Part shown: positions 58,885 to 64,000 of the stretch, piece by piece | Position numbering within the stretch: position 1 is the stretch's first letter | How the letters are laid out: every line of letters starts with the position of its first letter | Assembly (NCBI GenBank): GCA_028023455.1 | Contig: JAQFVV010006312.1 | Coordinates: forward strand, 1,054,001 to 1,118,000 | Reading direction: 5' to 3' | DNA: 64,000 bases | From: Epiperipatus broadwayi | Lineage: Eukaryota; Onychophora; Udeonychophora; Euonychophora; Peripatidae | Notes under the pieces: model-generated | Seen by the model: the letters and a program-made list of their open reading frames with translations, nothing else | What the model was told of the DNA's origin: nothing | The model's database searches: none | Program-made: the position numbers and the translations under genes

Positions 58885-59432
58885 TCGTTTAACTTGTTTT
58901 AAGCTTGCATTGCAGATAGCTAATATAGGAAGCGTACCAATAACTCTAACAGGTTCTTATTGATAAGTGTTGCAAGAGAAAGCATTTAAAATCTCTATCT
59001 TGAATTATCCCTATCCTCAGACTGCTCAGTTTTGAGCTTTTGGCTTACCTCGGTGAGAAGCTAAGACATTCAGACACTAGATTTAAAATACCAACTCAAA
59101 AGCCAGCACTTATCTAATATGTAATGATTAACTAAAAAATCTGAAATTTTCACACACATAAGCATCTTCAAATCTAGCTATCTAACTTAAAATAGCTATA
59201 TTGGTCTGAAAACACTTCAGCCTCACACACATTAATAGCCTCAGCTATATAACATTGCCAAAGCTCCAAGGGCAAATAATTAATAAAGCAAAAAAATTTA
59301 TCACAACTTGTTTTAAGTTTGTATTATAGTTATGTAATATAGGGAATATACCAATAGATAGAGATTTTAAATGCTTTCTCTTGCTACACTTATCAATAAG
59401 AGCTTGTTAGAATTATTGGTATACTCCCTATA
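58885..59432. mobile_element. FB1-related foldback, diverged subfamily
   Basis: The order of the FB1 left arm is kept (CCCTATCCTCAGACTGCT, AAAGCCAGCACTTATCTAAT, CTAGCTATCTAACTTAAA). The ends are of a different type: AACTTGTTTTAAGCTTGCAT (58892) with CTAATATAGGAAGCGTACCA, matched by AACTTGTTTTAAGTTTGTAT (59308) and TATAGGGAATATACCAATAG. The last 110 bp form a hairpin (AATATAGGGAATATACCAAT at 59338 opposite ATTGGTATACTCCCTATATT at 59414). Confidence 0.65.
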
Positions 59433-59437
59433 TTACA

Positions 59438-59440
<3 letters not shown>

Positions 59441-59489
<49 letters not shown>
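59441..59489. repeat. (AT)n microsatellite
   Basis: About 24 uninterrupted AT units directly beside the foldback that ends at 59432. Confidence 0.95.
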
Positions 59490-59490
<1 letters not shown>

Positions 59491-60520
59491 TGCAAATGCA
59501 TCCAAGCTCAATCAGTACATAGTCATGAATAGTTAATTAAGTCTTGATCCCTTTTACTGGTATTGTTTTTCAGTATCTATTCTTTTTTTTTTTGGTATAC
59601 CATATTAAGAACCATAGATTTAAAAATTACAGAAATATGTATCCATTGTTTTAAGCTGGCATCTATCATTAATACATCACAATTCTGATGCTATATTTAT
59701 CCATCTGAATAGATTTTAAAATTTAAATTAACATTTTTGTTCATTAAAATAATAATAATTATATTTTTTTTTTCTAATTTTTTAACTATTACAATTCAGA
59801 AATACAACAGTTGTTTAATTGTATTTTATTTTTTAATTTGAGATGAAATTAACTTTTTTTAAAAAGGATTTTTGTTTCATTTGCAACTATGTATTAAAAT
59901 TTAATTTTTATAAATGATTTTTGTTTTTTTGCAACTTTCTATTACTAATCTTAATATTTTTATAGATAACTAAAATGATGAAATATATCCTAATCTTTTT
60001 GCAGTTTATACTTTTTTGACAGTTTTTAGTAACTGTTTGAACTAAATTTTAATAAGTTAATCTTTATATTATATTATATTTTTGCTTAGAAATATAAATT
60101 TAAAAATTAACAATTCTTAAAATTATTTTAACTTTGCAAATATAGAAAAAAGTAATAAACTGAAATATGTAATCAGAACAATAGCTTTTATTATTTTGTG
60201 ATTGCCAAGAAAAATATATTTCAAAGGAAATAAAATTTGTTTATAACTTCATTTTTAAAACTTAGATGGATTATTGTTAAGATTAAATAAAGTCCAGAAA
60301 CTCTGTTTTAAAATTTAAAATTCCACTTGACAAAAAATAACTGCTACAATCATTATGGAGGCATTTTTATTTTAGTGAATCACACTTCATTGCTTTCTCT
60401 TGGGTTTTTTTAGTTTCTCAAAGCAAATATTTGTGAATAAAATCTGAATCTTATCATAATATTCTTATCAAAAATAAATATTGTACAAATATTTTGCAAA
60501 AATAATCATAAATATGTGTA
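59490..60520. other. AT-rich DNA, no gene seen
   Basis: No feature recognised. Confidence 0.45.
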
Positions 60521-60596
60521 ACAGTAGCCAGGTTCAAACCCTGTTATGAGTGAGTTAAATACATTACACCAACTGTCCTAGATAAGCATGAGTCCA
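60521..60596 (-). repeat. tRNA-derived SINE-like head
   Basis: On the minus strand TCTAGGACAGTTGGTGTAAT is A-box-like (TRG...AGTTGG). It is followed 35 bp later by CAGGGTTTGAACCTGGCTAC, a T-arm with a B-box-like GGTTTGAACCT. The spacing fits a tRNA, but the acceptor stem is not paired. Confidence 0.55.
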
Positions 60597-62096
60597 ATAA
60601 ATTGGTTTAATGTGTGACTATATACAAAGAGTGATGTATATATGTGTAAGGGAGATAGATTTTGAAACTTTTTAAAAATAAAAAAATTTATATAATTATT
60701 TGTTTTGGAATATATTTAAAAATATGTTATTAAAAAAAAATTGAGAAATACGGTTATACACAAATATGTAATTTTTTATTGTTAATTGTTTCAAATGTAC
60801 ATTTTTTGTGTTATCATATCTTACTTTAATTGCGATAAATACCTATAAGCAATTCTTTGTTATATTACTTAACCACTTTAAATTCCAAAAAACCATAACT
60901 GAATATACTGTGGACAAAGATACCAAAAATAAAAAAAATGATAAAAGCATTCCAGAGAAAGAGAGATAGAAATGCTGATAAACTGTCTTTGGGGAGATCA
61001 AAAGAGAATAGAGAAATTGCTGAATTACAAAGCTAGAGCCATAGAGAACAGGAGACATTTTGAGAAAGAAAAGTTATATTAATTTTTTTTTGATATATTA
61101 ATTTGTATGGCTATGCTCTCATTTTAAAATGAAATATTGAAATTCTCTGAACTAACTAACTTGTGTAGAAAATGTGTTTTAGGAGATCAACTTATAAAAT
61201 GTCAACACTTGTAATGTTGTGGTAAAAACCATATATGTGTAAGGCGATCATTCCATGCTATAAGTACATAGATGTTCCTACTTACTGCCTGCCCATATGA
61301 GAACCCTAAGGAACTTATAGATATGCTGCATAAAATAACCTAAAGAGGAAAGGAAAAGTGTTGAACCTAATACCACAAAATGGATGCTCATGCCAGACTT
61401 ATGCCAATAGTAGATATCTTTTTTACTTCAACAAAAAAAATATAATTTCTTTTGGATCGTTAACTCAGAACAACATAACTTATGTAAGCAAACTTAACCG
61501 TATTAAAATCCCAGGTTCCTGAAGATAACTATAACTTTCTTTGCATTAAATAAACTTAGAATTGCCTATTGTTACCCTCAAAATGCTTATTCACTGTTAA
61601 AATATTAATTTAATCTGTAGCGTATAACTGTATTTTTTTTATCCTATTCAATATATATGTGATCTATTATATTCAGTAAAATTTGTTTTTTCTTTTATGT
61701 TAGATTTTAATATGTGAATTACATATATATTATCTTATGAATATTTGCTTTAATAAACTAATAAGAATAAAATTATATACATACTTTGAAACTGAAATTT
61801 TTTATAGATCATTGAGGAATAGATTTATCATATATATTTGCCTATTTCTTTTCCTGTCAAAATGCCTTGTAAAACTAGCTAAATACATTTATATGAATAG
61901 ACACATATATTAAATATGTTTTAGACTCAACCCTTAAGTTTGATGAAGAAGTTTGATCGATGTTTGATGTAATAAACGTTTAAAGGTAGGGAATTCAAAG
62001 CAGCTAAATTTTAAATTAGACCTGATCAAATTCGAGAGATATAGAAAGAAGGAAAAAGATCATTCAAATACGCATATATCTCTGTTCATCTGACAG
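60597..62096. other. AT-rich DNA, no gene seen
   Basis: The end (62070-62096) forms an acceptor-like CATATATCTCTGTTCATCTGACAG tract (shown in part as TCTGTTCATCTGACAG) in front of the candidate exon. Confidence 0.4.
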
Positions 62097-62154
62097 GTTT
62101 CCTCCCAACCCTGAGGATGAGCTAGCTAGAGTTGGGCATCTAATTAGAGATAGC
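62097..62154 (+). CDS. Candidate 58-bp exon with canonical splice sites (uncertain)
   Basis: The segment lies between TCTGACAG (acceptor AG at 62095-62096) and the donor GTAAGTAAG starting at 62155, which matches the GTRAGT consensus. It is much less AT-rich than its flanks. Read with its first base completing a codon, it gives FPPNPEDELARVGHLIRDS, and the frame stays open on both sides from 62026 to a stop at 62314-62316. There is no internal Met start, so an internal exon is more likely than a separate gene. I do not recognise the family. Chance or a repeat fragment remain possible. Confidence 0.35.
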
Positions 62155-63036
62155 GTAAGTAAGATCAGAGTTTTAAAAAAAAGTATAATTCTTGCTGCAT
62201 TAGTGAGATGGTGCTTGGATTGGTTACTACCTGATGCTCATAAATATACTCTTTCCCAAAAAATTTTATTTACCTGTCTTACTGAAGAAATAATGGCCAC
62301 CGGGAAAAATTCTTAAATTAAATTCTTACATAAGATCTACGCAAGATCTAGAAATTTTGTTTATAAAATTTCATAAGGTAATTGATTCATATTCAAATTC
62401 AATTTGGTAGACAGTAATCAAATACTGCCTACAGGTGTTATGGTGACTAAACAGCTATACTTTTACATACACTATCCTGTGTGGTCCATGTATACATTTT
62501 TTAAAGATCTATTTTAGACTAATATTATAGTTGATATCAGGGTTGCCTGTTAAATATGTATGTAAACAAACTATAAAATATATGTTTTTATTTTTGAAAT
62601 CTAAACAAAAGAATGTGTTTTCAAAATCTCCCACAAGTGTTTTAGGGCTTGAGAACAAAGAAATAATCAATCTATGGCAATATCAGATTTTTTGTATTAT
62701 ATTTCTCTTTTTTTTTTTTAATTATTATATATTTTAATTCAGTTTTTACATCAAGTAAATGAAAATCTGACAATGAAAGTTAAAGATAATTACAAAAGAT
62801 TAAATTTAAGCCAAAACATTAGAATTGCCACCAATGTAACCATAACTTGTAATCAGATTCATAAGAGAATTAAACTCGTAAAAGTTATTTTATTTTTTAT
62901 AATAAATTAACAATTGTATAAGATTATTTATTTTAAAAGCATCTTCTGTCTATATGCAAATAATATTAATTTTGTTCATTTAAACTATATGTAATTATTG
63001 TATTAATGTTCTTTATATACTATATATAATAATTAA
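62155..63036. other. AT-rich DNA, no gene seen
   Basis: No feature recognised. The 68-codon + frame at 62531-62737 has no motif. Confidence 0.45.
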
Positions 63037-63237
63037 AACAAGTTATAAATTTTGTAACTTGCTTTTAAGCTTGCATTTTATGATCACTAGATGGAGCTTT
63101 ACCAATAGCTCTAAACAAGCGTTGTTTACATAAGTGCCAAAAGAGATAGAATTCAAAATCTCTATATCTCTCTCTCTCTCGACACTTATGTAAACAAAAG
63201 TTTAGAGCTATTTGTAAAGCTCCATCTAGTGATCATA
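63037..63237. mobile_element. Compact hairpin element related to the FB1 subfamily at 58.9 kb
   Basis: Arms 63079-63138 and 63181-63237 pair through TATGATCACTAGATGGAGCT opposite AGCTCCATCTAGTGATCATA, and GTTTACATAAGTG opposite CACTTATGTAAAC. The loop holds a CT microsatellite. The left flank AACTTGCTTTTAAGCTTGCA (63057) and the ACCAATAGCTCTAAACAAG block resemble the ends of the copy at 58885. Confidence 0.75.
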
Positions 63238-64000
63238 TATATATATATTGTAATTTGTCAGTGAATATATACATTTTTCAAGTAATAAGTGTAAATTATT
63301 TTGAATTAGAATTTCTGAATTGTAATTAAAACTCATGGATAAGATGTTTTTATATCAAGAAATCTATCTGCTTTTAAATATGTTTCAGTTCAAAATACAG
63401 GTATGGCAACATTTGGTAATTTATTATTTATTGATAGAAATTACTTACTAATGAGTATGTTGGATTGTCGGTATGGTACAATGACATAAGTAGAATAAAT
63501 CAATAGAATAAATGCACAATAGGATCACCAATTTTTTGTTTTTTATTGTTAAAGGCGTATAGTTATTACTACAAATTTAGGCATTTTCTCATAGAAAAAG
63601 TTGTATTTTATCATAATTCTAAAAGAGAAATATATTGTTTGAAACAAGTGCAAAAAAAGAAAGTCTTACAATTTTAATACAAAATTGAAAAAAAAAAAAA
63701 GCTTTTACTTACAATGGTGAAATGTACATATGTTATAACCCATGTAGATGGAGAACTTCCAAAAAAAAAGACAACATTGTAAAACATTTTAAAAGTTTAT
63801 ATAAATATTTTAATACAGATTATCTATCAAAAAGTGAACTATATAAACAAAAGTTTAAAAAAATTAAATCATAATTAACCAGCAAATAGTTGTTTTATTA
63901 AACTTATAATTATATTTCTAGCAACAGCAGCTGTTTTGTGCCATGTGGATCTTGTAATTTCATAGGTGAAAAAGTAATTTTAAAAGTCATTTCTAAAATT
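63238..64000. other. AT-rich DNA, no gene seen
   Basis: No feature recognised up to the right edge. Confidence 0.45.

Noticed and set aside
1-64000. CRISPR arrays, operons, phage or prokaryotic replication features
   Set aside because: No spaced direct repeats of CRISPR type and no gene-dense coding; all recognisable elements are eukaryotic transposons.

Overview
This window looks like non-coding DNA from an animal nuclear genome. It is very A+T-rich, long open frames are absent, microsatellites are frequent, and eukaryotic retroelements (LINE, Penelope-like), DNA transposons (hAT, pogo-like) and tRNA-derived SINE-like repeats all occur as decayed copies. There are no operons, ribosome binding sites, CRISPR arrays or prokaryotic genes. 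I cannot name the species. An invertebrate with large introns or intergenic gaps is the most that can be inferred.

Layout. 1-5 kb: a LINE reverse transcriptase remnant running off the left edge, a large foldback repeat (family FB1), an antisense RTE-like LINE tail and a hAT transposase C-terminus. 5-12 kb: mostly anonymous AT-rich DNA with pieces of FB1 and a second foldback family (FB2). 12.3-13.3 kb: the first of three Penelope-like element (PLE) relics with a GIY-YIG endonuclease domain; the others lie at 27.8-28.4 kb and 40.6-41.7 kb. 13-25 kb: almost featureless apart from a near-perfect 116-bp-arm hairpin at 17.1-17.4 kb. 25-41 kb: palindromic SINE-like repeats, a badly decayed L1-like LINE, two more hairpin repeats and another RTE-like tail. 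42-51 kb: SINE-like pieces, a GC-richer imperfect tandem repeat, a tRNA-Gly(TCC)-like sequence, and an FB1 element split by an inserted FB2 hairpin. 51-64 kb: inverted repeats, a pogo-like TIR element containing one member of a 390-bp repeat pair, a 650-bp palindrome with a tRNA-like promoter, a textbook hAT MITE with an 8-bp target duplication, and further foldbacks.

Host coding DNA is at most marginal. Two short + strand candidates stand out from the background: a possible exon at 44944 with an SH3-like residue pattern, and a 58-bp open segment at 62097-62154 with good splice sites on both sides. Almost all LINE remnants lie on the minus strand, which would fit (but does not prove) that the window is intronic in a + strand gene. 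The most unusual observation is a short hairpin shared by the 3' ends of all three PLE relics, with paired base changes between copies, suggesting a selected RNA structure.
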